Assembly (NCBI RefSeq): GCF_002154575.1
Contig: NZ_MUBA01000100.1
Coordinates: 1 to 37,525 of the forward strand
Length of the DNA stretch: 37,525 nucleotides
Reading direction: 5' to 3'
From: Streptomyces bobili
GTDB lineage: Bacteria > Actinomycetota > Actinomycetes > Streptomycetales > Streptomycetaceae
The position numbers and the translations under genes are program-made. The notes beneath the pieces are model-generated. The model saw nothing but the letters and a program-made list of their open reading frames with translations. It made no database searches and was not told the DNA's origin. This document shows positions 1-8,568 of this stretch, in pieces. How positions within the stretch are numbered: position 1 is the stretch's first letter; each line of letters opens with the position of its first letter.

Positions 1-87
1 GTGCTGCTGGCCCTGCGCGAGCGCCCGGAACCGACCGTCGGCCTGCCGGGCCCCGCGACGGAGGCGACGGTCGGCTCTCGCGCCTGA
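1..87 (+). CDS. C-terminal fragment of an unidentified protein
   Basis: An open frame enters from the left edge and ends at TGA 85-87, leaving only 28 residues ending in VGSRA. The tail is rich in Pro, Gly, Ala and Thr and looks like a disordered C-terminus. The GTG at position 1 cannot be taken as a start because the gene continues outside the window. It converges tightly with the next gene: its stop is one base from the stop of the minus-strand gene at 89, so there is no room for a terminator between them. Function cannot be assigned. Confidence 0.5.
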   Translation: MLLALRERPEPTVGLPGPATEATVGSRA

Positions 88-88
88 C

Positions 89-841
89 TCAGCCGTGGGC
101 CGCCACCAGGCCGTCGATCGCGGGGCCCAGCCAGCCGCGCGCCGACTCGGCCCGGTGGGCCCGCCACTCCTCCTCGGACGCGGCGGGACGGACGGGAGCG
201 GGCTCGCCGTAGCGACGCCGTCTGATGTCCTCGACGATCTCGGCGGGCGCCCCGAGACCGGGCAGCTCCGCCAGCGCCTCGCGCTTGGAGATCAGCCGGC
301 CCTGCCGCAGCGTGACGCCGGCCCGCGCGAAGGTCACCAGCCCCGCGTCCACCCAGACGTCCCGTGTCCACAGGCGCGCCTTGTCCACGGCGGGCCGCCA
401 GAAGTCCCGCTGGTCGGACACGACGAACTCCCTCAGCTCACGGTCGGACACCTCCGGCAGCAGCCCGGCCGGCGCACGGCCGTGCAGGACACGTCCGAAG
501 GCGTGCAGTTCGCGGCGGGTGACGGGCGTGACCGGGCGGCGCATCAGCTCCTGGTGGGCCCAGGTCAGGTGCGGGCAGGCGGGGTCCGCGGCGGTGGCCG
601 GGGTCAGGTAGCTGCAGTGCAGTCGGGCCGCGAGCGGGTCGGCGCGCAGTCTCTGGTGCAGGACGGCCACCCGCCACATCGTGCCCGGCCGCAGGGGCCC
701 CGGCAGCACCGCGATCAGATCCAGATCGCTGCGGCCCTCCTGGTAGTCACCGCCGGCGAGCGAGCCGTGGGCCCAGACGGCGACGGGATCGAGCGGCGCC
801 AGCGCGCCGAGGAAGCGGTCGAGCAGGATGTCGGTCTGCAT
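89..841 (-). CDS. Nucleotidyltransferase-fold protein
   Basis: The protein has 250 residues. Near the N-terminus (residues 25-42) it carries the polymerase-beta/aminoglycoside nucleotidyltransferase signature HGS followed by SDLDL. The Gly-Ser pair is at 26-27 and the metal-binding Asp pair at 39 and 41. Proteins of this fold transfer a nucleotide from NTP to a hydroxyl group of a small molecule, RNA or protein. The rest is helical and Arg-rich, resembling the helical C-terminal domain of stand-alone nucleotidyltransferases annotated as aminoglycoside adenylyltransferase-like. The substrate is not recognisable and resistance should not be assumed. ATG at 841 is chosen because the signature begins about 24 residues later and because sequence further upstream is the shadow of the neighbouring gene; its ribosome site is weak. 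It lies 44 bp downstream of the amidohydrolase-like gene on the same strand, so the two may be cotranscribed. Confidence 0.8.
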   Translation of the reverse strand: MQTDILLDRFLGALAPLDPVAVWAHGSLAGGDYQEGRSDLDLIAVLPGPLRPGTMWRVAVLHQRLRADPLAARLHCSYLTPATAADPACPHLTWAHQELMRRPVTPVTRRELHAFGRVLHGRAPAGLLPEVSDRELREFVVSDQRDFWRPAVDKARLWTRDVWVDAGLVTFARAGVTLRQGRLISKREALAELPGLGAPAEIVEDIRRRRYGEPAPVRPAASEEEWRAHRAESARGWLGPAIDGLVAAHG

Positions 842-885
842 CCGCCCAGTCTGGTACGGCGCCCCGCGGCCCGTGGGCCGAACGC

Positions 886-1992
886 TCACCCCAGTCCGTA
901 CACCCGCCGCGCGTTGCCCGCCGCGACCATTCCCGCCACCCGCTGGGCGTCCGTCAGCGACCAGGCGTCCTGTGCGACCCAGCCGCCCAGCACCCGTGCC
1001 AGGGCCTCGCGGAACAGGCGGGCGCCGACCACGTGCAGTTCGGGCAGGCCGCGTGCGCCGCTGGAGAACAGGATCTTGCCGAAGGGGGCCAGCTCCAGGA
1101 TCTCCGCGAGGACCGTCGCCGCGCGGGCGCCGGTGCGCACCAGGGCGGCCCCGGAGTCGGCGTAGACGTGCGGGAAGACGCCCGCGAGGTGGGCGGCGTG
1201 CCGGTGGTAGGGGTAGCCGTGCAGCAGGACCAGGTCGGTGCCGAGGCCGGCCGTCGCGCGGACGAAGTCGGTCAGCAGGACGGGGTCGGTGCGGTCGATG
1301 CGCAGGCCCGGTTCGCCGAGGCCGGCGTGGAGTTGCAGGGGCCGGCCGGAGGCCACGGCGATCCACAGCAGGTGTCGCAGCAGCACCGGATCGCTGAGTT
1401 CCCCGCCGACCCGGCGCCCGGCGAGCCAGCGGCCCGCGGCGCCCCGCACCTCGCCCGGTCCGGGCGGTTCGGGCGCGAGGGCGAGGCCGTGGCGCACGCC
1501 GGCCACGGAGGTGAAGGCCACGGCGGTCGCCGCGGCGCCGTGCACCGCCTCGGCGAGGTTGGCGAGGAAGGACTCGACGGTGCCGGAGGTGTCGGCGACC
1601 TGCTCGGCGAGGAGTTCCAGCCGCACGATCTCGCGGGCCTCGGCGTCGCCCGCGGAGGCGAGTTCGTCGGGGCCGGTGAGGTCGCCGGGCAGGCCGGTGT
1701 CGACGAGGTAGGTGGTGATCCCGCTGCCGCGCAGCAGCCGGCGGCCCGACTCCAGTACGCCGAGTTCACGGCGCCGGGCGAGATAGCGGGCGGGCGGGCA
1801 GTGCGGTTCCAGGCCGAGCAGCGGGGGGCACCAGCGGCGTACCGCGAAGCCGGTCTGGGTGTCGAACAGTGTGGTGCCGGGCGCGGGCGGGCCCTCGGTG
1901 CGGGCCAGCTGGGCCTCGAAGGTGCCGAGGCCCAGTTCTGTTCTCAGGACTCCGTGGCAGTACTGGTCCACCAGGGACGGTGTTTCGATCAT
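886..1992 (-). CDS. Amidohydrolase-like TIM-barrel protein with altered metal ligands
   Basis: The protein has 368 residues and resembles the amidohydrolase-2/FluG N-terminal family of metal-dependent TIM-barrel hydrolases. Visible landmarks are an N-terminal LVDQYCHGV where active members have D-x-H-x-H, LQLHAGLGE, the His-rich segment LLHGYPYHRHAAHLAGVFP, and a late strand KILFSSGARGLPELH. The first His of the HxH pair is Tyr (residue 11). The final-strand Asp, usually within S/T-D-G, is absent. Catalysis is therefore uncertain even though the fold is clear. ATG at 1992 (MIETPSL) is preferred over the ATG 13 codons upstream because GGGAG lies about 8 nt before it. It is followed by the nucleotidyltransferase gene on the same strand. 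The substrate is unknown. Confidence 0.8.
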   Translation of the reverse strand: MIETPSLVDQYCHGVLRTELGLGTFEAQLARTEGPPAPGTTLFDTQTGFAVRRWCPPLLGLEPHCPPARYLARRRELGVLESGRRLLRGSGITTYLVDTGLPGDLTGPDELASAGDAEAREIVRLELLAEQVADTSGTVESFLANLAEAVHGAAATAVAFTSVAGVRHGLALAPEPPGPGEVRGAAGRWLAGRRVGGELSDPVLLRHLLWIAVASGRPLQLHAGLGEPGLRIDRTDPVLLTDFVRATAGLGTDLVLLHGYPYHRHAAHLAGVFPHVYADSGAALVRTGARAATVLAEILELAPFGKILFSSGARGLPELHVVGARLFREALARVLGGWVAQDAWSLTDAQRVAGMVAAGNARRVYGLG

Positions 1993-2066
1993 CCGGGACT
2001 CCCGCGGCTGGACCGTGTGTGTACTCCTCACACGTCCTAACGGGTGGACCCGGCGTCAGGTGTTGC

Positions 2067-2423
2067 TCAGGTGTTGCGCGGTCCGCCGACCTGGATCCCG
2101 GCCATCCGGCTCCACTCGTACGGCCCAGTCCTGACCTTGGCGGCGAACTCGCCGTCGAAGTCCTCGTGGACGGTGATCCCGGACTTCTCCACCGCCTTGG
2201 CGGCGATCTCCATGTCGGGCGCCACGAGGTCGCCCCAGCCGCCGTCCTCACCGACGAGGACGATCCGGGCGCCGCGCTCGCCGAGGTGGGCGATCTGGCC
2301 CTCGGCCCCGCCGTGTTCCTTGGAGAACGCGCTGATCCGCTTGGCGAGGCGGGCAGCCGTGCGCTCGGCCTTGGCGGCCTGCTTGGCGTCTGCGGTCTCG
2401 TCAGCCTGCTTGGTGTCTGCCAT
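2067..2423 (-). CDS. Small conserved hypothetical protein with charged N-terminal helix
   Basis: The protein has 118 residues and I do not recognise its family. The first 35 residues are rich in Ala, Lys, Glu and Asp and should form a charged helix. A compact alpha/beta-looking part follows (GARIVLVGEDGGWGDL, then ITVHEDFDGEF), ending in GIQVGGPRNT. There is no signal peptide or membrane segment, so it is probably cytoplasmic. The gene starts 25 bp after the ctaB stop codon. No good ribosome site precedes the ATG, but TAGCAT, a good actinobacterial -10 box, ends only six bases upstream, which would give a leaderless transcript. No function can be inferred from the sequence or from its position beside ctaB. 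Confidence 0.75.
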   Translation of the reverse strand: MADTKQADETADAKQAAKAERTAARLAKRISAFSKEHGGAEGQIAHLGERGARIVLVGEDGGWGDLVAPDMEIAAKAVEKSGITVHEDFDGEFAAKVRTGPYEWSRMAGIQVGGPRNT

Positions 2424-2429
2424 GGCCAG

Positions 2430-2435
2430 GATGCT
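2430..2435 (-). promoter_or_regulatory. Candidate -10 box of a leaderless promoter
   Basis: On the minus strand TAGCAT, fitting the housekeeping -10 form TAxxxT, ends six bases before the ATG at 2423. Transcription would begin at or next to the start codon. No convincing -35 box is visible 16-18 bp further upstream, where ctaB coding sequence ends, so confidence is low. Confidence 0.3.
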
Positions 2436-2448
2436 ACCGACGGGTAGA

Positions 2449-3381
2449 TCAAACGGCGACGGCCACGAACAGCAGCGACACGTAGGTGATGGACCAGTGG
2501 AACAGCCGCATCTCCTTCAGCTTCCCGCCCTCGGTCTCCGCCTTCGCGCGGTTCTGCAGAGAGTGCGCCTCCCACAGCCACCAGCCGCCGGCCGCGAGGG
2601 CGACCGTGGTGTAGAACCAGCCGGTGTAGCCCAGCGGGGTCAGCAGCAGGGAGACGGCGACCATCACCCAGCTGTAGATGACGATCTGCCGGGCGACGAC
2701 CTTGTTGGAGGCGATGACCGGCAGCATCGGCACGCCCACACGCGCGTAGTCCTCGCGCACCTTCATGGACAGCGGCCAGTAGTGCGGCGGGGTCCAGAAG
2801 AACATGACGAGGAAGAGGACGACCGGCGCCCAGGAGAGGGAGTCGGTGACCGCGGACCAGCCGATGAGGACCGGCATGCAGCCGGCGATGCCGCCCCAGA
2901 CGATGTTCTGCGAGGTGCGCCGCTTGAGGATCATCGTGTAGACGACGACGTAGAAGAGGAGCGCGCCGAGGGCGAGCCAGGCGGACAGCCAGTTGACGGT
3001 CAGGCCGAACAGGAGCGTCGAGCCGATCGCGAGGCTGATGCCGAAGGCGAGGCACTCGCGGGGGCTGACCATTCCGGTGACCAGCGGGCGCTGCGAGGTG
3101 CGGTCCATCAGGGCGTCGATGTCGCGGTCGATGTACATGTTCAGCGCGTTGGCGCCGCCCGCGGAGAGGTAGCCGCCCAGGCAGGTGAGCAGCACGAGGC
3201 CGAGGTCCGGCACTCCTTGCTGGGCCAGGAACATCACCGGAACGGTGGTGATGAGCAGCAGCTCGATGATCCGCGGCTTGGTCAGCGCCACGAACGCCAT
3301 GACGCGGGCCCCCACCGGCCGCCGGCTCGGGCTCTGTTTCGTCCCGATTAGCCCCGCTGGACGGGATTCAACGGCCGTCAC
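2449..3381 (-). CDS. ctaB: Protohaem IX farnesyltransferase (haem O synthase)
   Basis: This 310-residue UbiA-family membrane prenyltransferase adds a farnesyl group to haem B to make haem O, a step towards the haem A of cytochrome aa3 oxidase. The prenyl diphosphate/magnesium motif is clear in [15 protein letters not shown] (N-x3-D-x3-D). A second Asp-containing loop lies near [13 protein letters not shown]. About eight hydrophobic segments are spread through the protein, and [13 protein letters not shown] opens the conserved core. GTG at 3381 (VTAVESRP) is preferred because AGGGG lies 6-7 nt upstream; this start also agrees with my recollection of Streptomyces orthologues. An upstream in-frame extension to 3474 lacks support. 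The gene is divergent from tkt across about 420 bp, an arrangement I recall from other Streptomyces. Confidence 0.95.
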   Translation of the reverse strand: MTAVESRPAGLIGTKQSPSRRPVGARVMAFVALTKPRIIELLLITTVPVMFLAQQGVPDLGLVLLTCLGGYLSAGGANALNMYIDRDIDALMDRTSQRPLVTGMVSPRECLAFGISLAIGSTLLFGLTVNWLSAWLALGALLFYVVVYTMILKRRTSQNIVWGGIAGCMPVLIGWSAVTDSLSWAPVVLFLVMFFWTPPHYWPLSMKVREDYARVGVPMLPVIASNKVVARQIVIYSWVMVAVSLLLTPLGYTGWFYTTVALAAGGWWLWEAHSLQNRAKAETEGGKLKEMRLFHWSITYVSLLFVAVAV

Positions 3382-3800
3382 GCACACCCCTGACAGAGAC
3401 ATCCCAGCGAGCCTCACCCGTGTGAAGTCCGGGTAAAGGCTCGCGCGTACCACGCCACTGTAGACGTTGCCCATACCCCGCTCTTCGCGGGGGTGGGGTC
3501 GTGTTGGCAGGGGTGCCTCAACAGCTGTTTCGCGCCTCGGGCGGGGGTGCGCTCATCTCTCGCACTGAGGCTCGATTGAGCAGTCAGATGAGCGGCTCCG
3601 TATTCATGTGCCGAATGGGACTTCGGCCAGTCGGGAGGCGGATCCCCGAATGGCCCGGCAGTCTGGAATGACTCGAAAAAACGCACGTCCTCACGGGGGT
3701 AGGCTCGACAGCGGCCGGTGGTTATCCAGTCACCGGCAGCCGGTGGGCGCGCGCCCGAAGCAACCGGTATTCGACATGTGGAGAGGAGCCCTGACCCAGG
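3382..3800. other. Divergent ctaB/tkt intergenic region
   Basis: These 419 bp separate the start codons of ctaB and tkt and must hold promoters for both. No convincing gene is visible. The octamer CCGAATGG occurs twice in direct orientation at 3611-3618 and 3646-3653, 35 bp apart and upstream of the candidate tkt promoter. An A-run (3675-3681) is unusual for this G/C-rich DNA and lies just upstream of the TAGGCT -10 candidate. No riboswitch-like structure was recognised. Confidence 0.5.
3700..3705 (+). promoter_or_regulatory. Candidate tkt operon -10 box
   Basis: TAGGCT fits the Streptomyces housekeeping -10 consensus TAGRNT. The matching -35 position falls in an A-rich stretch without a good TTGAC match. 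If used, it gives a leader of roughly 90 nt before the tkt GTG at 3801. Assignment is by consensus only. Confidence 0.35.
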
Positions 3801-5888
3801 GTGAGCACCAAGCCGACCACCACAGACCTCGAGTGGACCGAGTTGGACCAGCGGGCCGTTGACACCGCACGCGTCCTGGCCGCCGACGCCGTACAGAAGG
3901 TCGGTAACGGCCATCCCGGTACGGCGATGAGCCTGGCGCCTGCCGCGTACACCCTCTTCCAGAAGGTGATGCGCCACGACCCCGCCGACGCCGACTGGGT
4001 CGGCCGCGACCGCTTCGTGCTGTCCGCGGGCCACTCGTCCCTGACTCTCTACACCCAGCTGTACCTGGCCGGCTTCGGCCTGGAGCTGGACGATCTGAAG
4101 TCCTTCAGGACGTGGGGCTCGAAGACCCCCGGTCACCCGGAGTACGGGCACACCGTGGGCGTCGAGACCACCACCGGTCCGCTGGGCCAGGGTGTGGCCA
4201 ACGCGGTGGGCATGGCGATGGCCGCCCGCTACGAGCGCGGTCTGTTCGACCCGGAGACCCCGCAGGGCGAGTCCCCCTTCGACCACTTCGTCTACTGCGT
4301 CGCCGGTGACGGCTGCCTCCAGGAGGGCATCTCCGCCGAGGCGTCCTCGCTGGCCGGTCACCAGAAGCTCGGCAACCTGGTGCTGCTGTGGGACGACAAC
4401 CACATCTCCATCGAGGGCGACACCGAGACGGCCGTCTCCGAGGACACCGTGAAGCGGTACGAGGCGTACGGCTGGCACGTGCAGCGCGTCGCCCCGAAGC
4501 CGGACGGCGACCTCGACCCGCACGCCCTGTACGACGCGATCGAGGCGGCGAAGCAGGTCACCGACCGGCCGTCGTTCATCGCGATGCGCTCGATCATCGC
4601 CTGGCCCGCCCCGAACGCGCAGAACACCGAGGCCGCGCACGGCTCGGCGCTCGGTGACGACGAGGTGGCGGCCACCAAGCGCGTCCTGGGCTTCGACCCG
4701 GAGCAGTCCTTCGAGGTCTCCGACGAGGTCATCGGCCACACCCGGCAGGCCCTGGAGCGCGGTGCGCAGGCGAAGGCGGAGTGGGAGAAGTCCTACCAGC
4801 TGTGGCGGGACAACAACCCGCAGCGCGCGGCCGAGTTCGACCGCGTCGCCGCGGCCGAGCTGCCGGCCGGCTGGGAGGAGAAGATCCCGGTCTTCGAGAC
4901 CGGCAAGGGTGTCGCCACCCGTGCCGCCTCCGGCAAGGTGCTCCAGGCGCTCGGCGCGGTCATCCCCGAGCTGTGGGGCGGCTCCGCCGACCTGGCCGGT
5001 TCGAACAACACGACGATCGACAAGACCTCGTCGTTCCTCCCGGCGGACAACCCGCTGCCGGAGGCGAGCCCGTACGGCCGCACGATCCACTTCGGCATCC
5101 GCGAGCACTCGATGGCCGCCGAGATGAACGGCATCGCGCTGCACGGAAACACCCGCGTCTACGGCGGCACGTTCCTCGTGTTCTCCGACTACATGCGCAA
5201 CGCGGTGCGCCTGTCGGCCCTGATGCACCTGCCGGTGACGTACGTGTGGACGCACGACTCCATCGGTCTCGGTGAGGACGGCCCGACGCACCAGCCGGTC
5301 GAGCACCTGGCCGCCCTGCGCGCGATCCCCGGCCTGAACGTGGTCCGCCCGGCGGACGCCAACGAGACGGCGATCGCCTGGCGCGAGATCCTCAAGCGCT
5401 ACACCAAGGTCTTCGGCAAGGGCGCCCCGCACGGTCTGATCCTCACCCGCCAGGGCGTGCCGACCTACGAGTCGAACGAGGAAGCGGCCAAGGGCGGTTA
5501 CGTCCTGTTCGAGGCCTCCTCCGGGACGCCCGAGGTGATCCTCCTGGCGACCGGTTCCGAGGTGCATGTGGCCGTCGAGGCGCGCGAGCAGCTGGAAGCC
5601 GACGGGGTGCCAACGCGGGTCGTGTCCATGCCGTCCGTGGAGTGGTTCGAGGAGCAGGACCAGGGGTACCGGGACAGCGTGCTGCCGCCCTCCGTGAAGG
5701 CCCGTGTCGCCGTCGAGGCGGGCATCGGTCTCACCTGGCACAAGTACGTCGGGGACGCCGGCCGCATCGTTTCCCTGGAGCACTTCGGTGCTTCGGCCGA
5801 CGGCAAGGTCCTCTTCCGCGAGTTCGGCTTCACTGCCGAGAACGTGGCCGACAAGGCCCGGGAATCCCTCACCGCCGCCCAGCGCTGA
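3801..5888 (+). CDS. tkt: Transketolase
   Basis: Transketolase (695 residues) is the thiamine-diphosphate enzyme that moves two-carbon ketol units between sugar phosphates in the non-oxidative pentose phosphate pathway. Catalytic landmarks are all present: H38 in GNGHPGTA, H78 in SAGHSS, GPLGQG at 126-131, the cofactor motif GDGCLQEG starting at 169 with its Asn at 200, and the cofactor-activating Glu435 in IREHSM. Length is normal for bacterial transketolases (about 660-700). The GTG at 3801 has AGGAG 12 nt upstream, a slightly long spacing; no better start precedes the conserved region. It opens a five-gene plus-strand operon and is followed 33 bp later by transaldolase. Confidence 0.98.
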   Translation: MSTKPTTTDLEWTELDQRAVDTARVLAADAVQKVGNGHPGTAMSLAPAAYTLFQKVMRHDPADADWVGRDRFVLSAGHSSLTLYTQLYLAGFGLELDDLKSFRTWGSKTPGHPEYGHTVGVETTTGPLGQGVANAVGMAMAARYERGLFDPETPQGESPFDHFVYCVAGDGCLQEGISAEASSLAGHQKLGNLVLLWDDNHISIEGDTETAVSEDTVKRYEAYGWHVQRVAPKPDGDLDPHALYDAIEAAKQVTDRPSFIAMRSIIAWPAPNAQNTEAAHGSALGDDEVAATKRVLGFDPEQSFEVSDEVIGHTRQALERGAQAKAEWEKSYQLWRDNNPQRAAEFDRVAAAELPAGWEEKIPVFETGKGVATRAASGKVLQALGAVIPELWGGSADLAGSNNTTIDKTSSFLPADNPLPEASPYGRTIHFGIREHSMAAEMNGIALHGNTRVYGGTFLVFSDYMRNAVRLSALMHLPVTYVWTHDSIGLGEDGPTHQPVEHLAALRAIPGLNVVRPADANETAIAWREILKRYTKVFGKGAPHGLILTRQGVPTYESNEEAAKGGYVLFEASSGTPEVILLATGSEVHVAVEAREQLEADGVPTRVVSMPSVEWFEEQDQGYRDSVLPPSVKARVAVEAGIGLTWHKYVGDAGRIVSLEHFGASADGKVLFREFGFTAENVADKARESLTAAQR

Positions 5889-5921
5889 CGCCCGTATACG
5901 ACACGTAGGAGATGTAATTCC

Positions 5922-7040
5922 ATGACAGACGCACTCAAGCGCCTCTCCGAGGAGGGCGTCGCGATCTGGCTGGACGACCTGTCGCGCAAGCGCATCACGT
6001 CCGGCAACCTCGCCGAGCTGATCGAACAGCAGCACGTCGTGGGCGTCACCACCAACCCGTCGATCTTCCAGAAGGCGATCTCGCAGGGCGACGGTTACGA
6101 CCAGCAGGTCTCCGACCTCGCCGCCCGCAAGGTCACCGTCGAAGAGGCCATCCGCATGATCACGACGGCGGACGTCCGGGACGCCGCCGACATCCTGCGC
6201 CCGGTCTTCGACGCCACCGGCGGCCAGGACGGCCGGGTGTCGATCGAGGTCGACCCGCGGCTGGCGCACCACACCAAGGCGACGGTCGCCGAGGCCAAGC
6301 AGCTGGCCTGGCTCGTCGACCGCCCCAACACGCTGATCAAGATCCCGGCCACCAAGGCGGGCCTGCCGGCCATCACCGAGGTCATCGGCAACGGAATCAG
6401 CGTCAACGTCACGCTGATCTTCTCGCTGGAGCGCTACCGCGAGGTCATGGAGGCCTACCTGGCGGGTCTGGAGAAGGCGCAGGCCAAGGGCCTGGACCTG
6501 TCCCTGATCCACTCGGTGGCGTCCTTCTTCGTGTCCCGCGTGGACACCGAGATCGACAAGCGGCTCGACGCGCTCGGCACCGACGAGGCCAAGGCCGCCC
6601 GCGGCAAGGCCGGCGTCGCCAACGCCCGGCTCGCCTACCAGGCGTACGAAGAGGTCTTCGCGGGTGCCCGCTGGGACGCGCTGGAGAAGGCGGGCGCGAA
6701 CAAGCAGCGTGCGCTGTGGGCCTCCACCGGCGTGAAGGACCCGGCGTACCGGGACACGATGTACGTCGTCGACCTGGTCGCGCCGAACACCGTGAACACC
6801 ATGCCCGAGGCGACCCTGTTCGCCACCGAGGACCACGGCGAGGTCACCGGCAACACGGTGGCCGGCACCTACGAGCAGGCCCGTGCCGAACTCGACGCGG
6901 TCGAGAAGCTCGGGATCTCGTACGACGACGTGGTGCAGCTCCTGGAAGACGAGGGCGTCGAGAAGTTCGAGGCGTCCTGGAACGACCTGCTCAAGTCGAC
7001 CGAGGCGGAGCTCCAGCGCCTCGCCCCTTCGGAGGGCTGA
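5922..7040 (+). CDS. tal: Transaldolase
   Basis: Transaldolase (372 residues) transfers dihydroxyacetone units from sedoheptulose 7-phosphate to glyceraldehyde 3-phosphate and works in the same branch as transketolase. The Schiff-base lysine is K140 in [12 protein letters not shown], and the substrate-binding [10 protein letters not shown] lies at 41-50. The length matches the long actinobacterial form found in tkt-tal-zwf operons. TAGGAG about 9 nt before the ATG is a good ribosome site. The end of this gene supplies the GGAGGG used by zwf, so the two are closely linked. Confidence 0.98.
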   Translation: MTDALKRLSEEGVAIWLDDLSRKRITSGNLAELIEQQHVVGVTTNPSIFQKAISQGDGYDQQVSDLAARKVTVEEAIRMITTADVRDAADILRPVFDATGGQDGRVSIEVDPRLAHHTKATVAEAKQLAWLVDRPNTLIKIPATKAGLPAITEVIGNGISVNVTLIFSLERYREVMEAYLAGLEKAQAKGLDLSLIHSVASFFVSRVDTEIDKRLDALGTDEAKAARGKAGVANARLAYQAYEEVFAGARWDALEKAGANKQRALWASTGVKDPAYRDTMYVVDLVAPNTVNTMPEATLFATEDHGEVTGNTVAGTYEQARAELDAVEKLGISYDDVVQLLEDEGVEKFEASWNDLLKSTEAELQRLAPSEG

Positions 7041-7044
7041 GAAT

Positions 7045-8568
7045 TTGTCGAGCAGCAATCCGCTGCGTGACCCCGCAGACCGACGGCTCCCGCGTATCGC
7101 GGGGCCGTCCGGTCTGGTCATCTTCGGTGTCACGGGCGATTTGTCACGTAAAAAGCTGATGCCCGCGGTGTACGACCTCGCCAACCGGGGTCTGCTGCCG
7201 CCGGGCTTCTCGCTGGTCGGGTTCGCCCGCCGCGAATGGGCCAACGAGGACTTCGCCCAGGAGGTCCATGACGCGGTGAAGGAACACGCCCGCACCCCCT
7301 TCCGCGAGGAGGTCTGGCAGCAGCTCATCCAGGGCATGCGCTTCGTGCAGGGCACCTTCGACGACGACGACGCCTTCGAGCGGCTGCGCTCGACGATCGA
7401 GGAACTCGACAAGGCACAGGGCACGGGCGGCAACTTCGCCTTCTATCTGTCGGTGCCCCCGGGCGCCTTCCCGGTGGTCATCCAGCAGCTCAAGAAGCAC
7501 AACCTGGCGGACCAGCGGGGCGGCTCCTGGCGGCGCGCGGTCATCGAGAAGCCGTTCGGCCACGACCTGAAGTCGGCCGAGGAGCTGAACGCGACGGTCG
7601 AGGAGGTCTTCGCCCCGGACCAGGTCTTCCGCATCGACCACTACCTGGGCAAGGAGACCGTCCAGAACATCCTGGCGCTGCGTTTCGCCAACACGATGTT
7701 CGAGCCGATCTGGAACCGGTCCTTCGTGGACCATGTCCAGATCACGATGGCCGAGGACATCGGCATCGGCGGCCGGGCCGGGTACTACGACGGCATCGGC
7801 GCGGCCCGTGACGTCATCCAGAACCACCTGCTCCAGCTGATGGCGCTGACCGCGATGGAGGAGCCCGCCTCCTTCGACGCGGACGCGCTCGCCGCGGAGA
7901 AGACCAAGGTGCTCGGTGCCGTCAGGCTGCCGAAGGACCTGGGCGACGCCACCGTACGCGGTCAGTACGCGGCCGGCTGGCAGGGCGGCGCGAAGGCGGT
8001 CGGCTACCTCCAGGAGGAGGGCATCGACCCCAAGTCGAAGACCGACACCTACGCGGCCATCAAGCTGGAGGTGGACAACCGCCGCTGGGCGGGCGTCCCC
8101 TTCTATCTGCGCACCGGCAAGCGGCTGGGCCGCCGGGTCACCGAGATCGCGGTCGTCTTCCAGCGGGCCCCGCACTCCCCCTTCGACCACACGGCGACGG
8201 AGGAGCTGGGCAAGAACGCGATCGTCATCCGGGTCCAGCCCGACGAGGGCGTCACGGTCCGCTTCGGCTCCAAGGTGCCGGGCACCTCGATGGAGATCCG
8301 GGACGTGTCGATGGACTTCGCCTACGGCGAGTCCTTCACGGAGTCCAGCCCCGAGGCGTACGAGCGGCTGATCCTGGACGTGCTGCTCGGCGACTCGAAC
8401 CTCTTCCCGCGCACCGAGGAGGTCGAGCTGTCCTGGAAGATCCTCGACCCGATCGAGCAGTACTGGGACGAGAACGGCAAGCCGGCCCAGTACCAGGCCG
8501 GTACCTGGGGACCCGTCGAGGCGGACGAGATGCTCGAACGAGACGGACGGAGCTGGCGCCGGCCATGA
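7045..8568 (+). CDS. zwf: Glucose-6-phosphate 1-dehydrogenase
   Basis: This enzyme (507 residues) oxidises glucose 6-phosphate to 6-phosphogluconolactone, producing NADPH at the entry of the oxidative pentose phosphate pathway. The nucleotide-binding motif GVTGDLSRKK is at 28-37. The active-site signature RIDHYLGKE is at 196-204, with catalytic H199 within it. The start is an unusual TTG at 7045: it begins LSSSNPLRDP, as I recall for Streptomyces Zwf2-type proteins, and GGAGGG at 7031-7036 sits about 8 nt upstream. An open extension into tal is not supported. The ATGA overlap with opcA indicates translational coupling of the enzyme with its assembly factor. Confidence 0.97.
   Translation: MSSSNPLRDPADRRLPRIAGPSGLVIFGVTGDLSRKKLMPAVYDLANRGLLPPGFSLVGFARREWANEDFAQEVHDAVKEHARTPFREEVWQQLIQGMRFVQGTFDDDDAFERLRSTIEELDKAQGTGGNFAFYLSVPPGAFPVVIQQLKKHNLADQRGGSWRRAVIEKPFGHDLKSAEELNATVEEVFAPDQVFRIDHYLGKETVQNILALRFANTMFEPIWNRSFVDHVQITMAEDIGIGGRAGYYDGIGAARDVIQNHLLQLMALTAMEEPASFDADALAAEKTKVLGAVRLPKDLGDATVRGQYAAGWQGGAKAVGYLQEEGIDPKSKTDTYAAIKLEVDNRRWAGVPFYLRTGKRLGRRVTEIAVVFQRAPHSPFDHTATEELGKNAIVIRVQPDEGVTVRFGSKVPGTSMEIRDVSMDFAYGESFTESSPEAYERLILDVLLGDSNLFPRTEEVELSWKILDPIEQYWDENGKPAQYQAGTWGPVEADEMLERDGRSWRRP

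Noticed and set aside
867-880. CGGCCC-GT-GGGCCG as terminator between the first two minus-strand genes
   Set aside because: The 2-nt loop is too tight for the full stem, and the same-strand gene follows immediately, so it is probably a chance palindrome.
3414-7433. Very long minus-strand open frame opposite tkt and tal
   Set aside because: It is the antisense of well-identified genes with full catalytic motifs. Long empty antisense frames are expected in high-G/C DNA where third positions are G or C.
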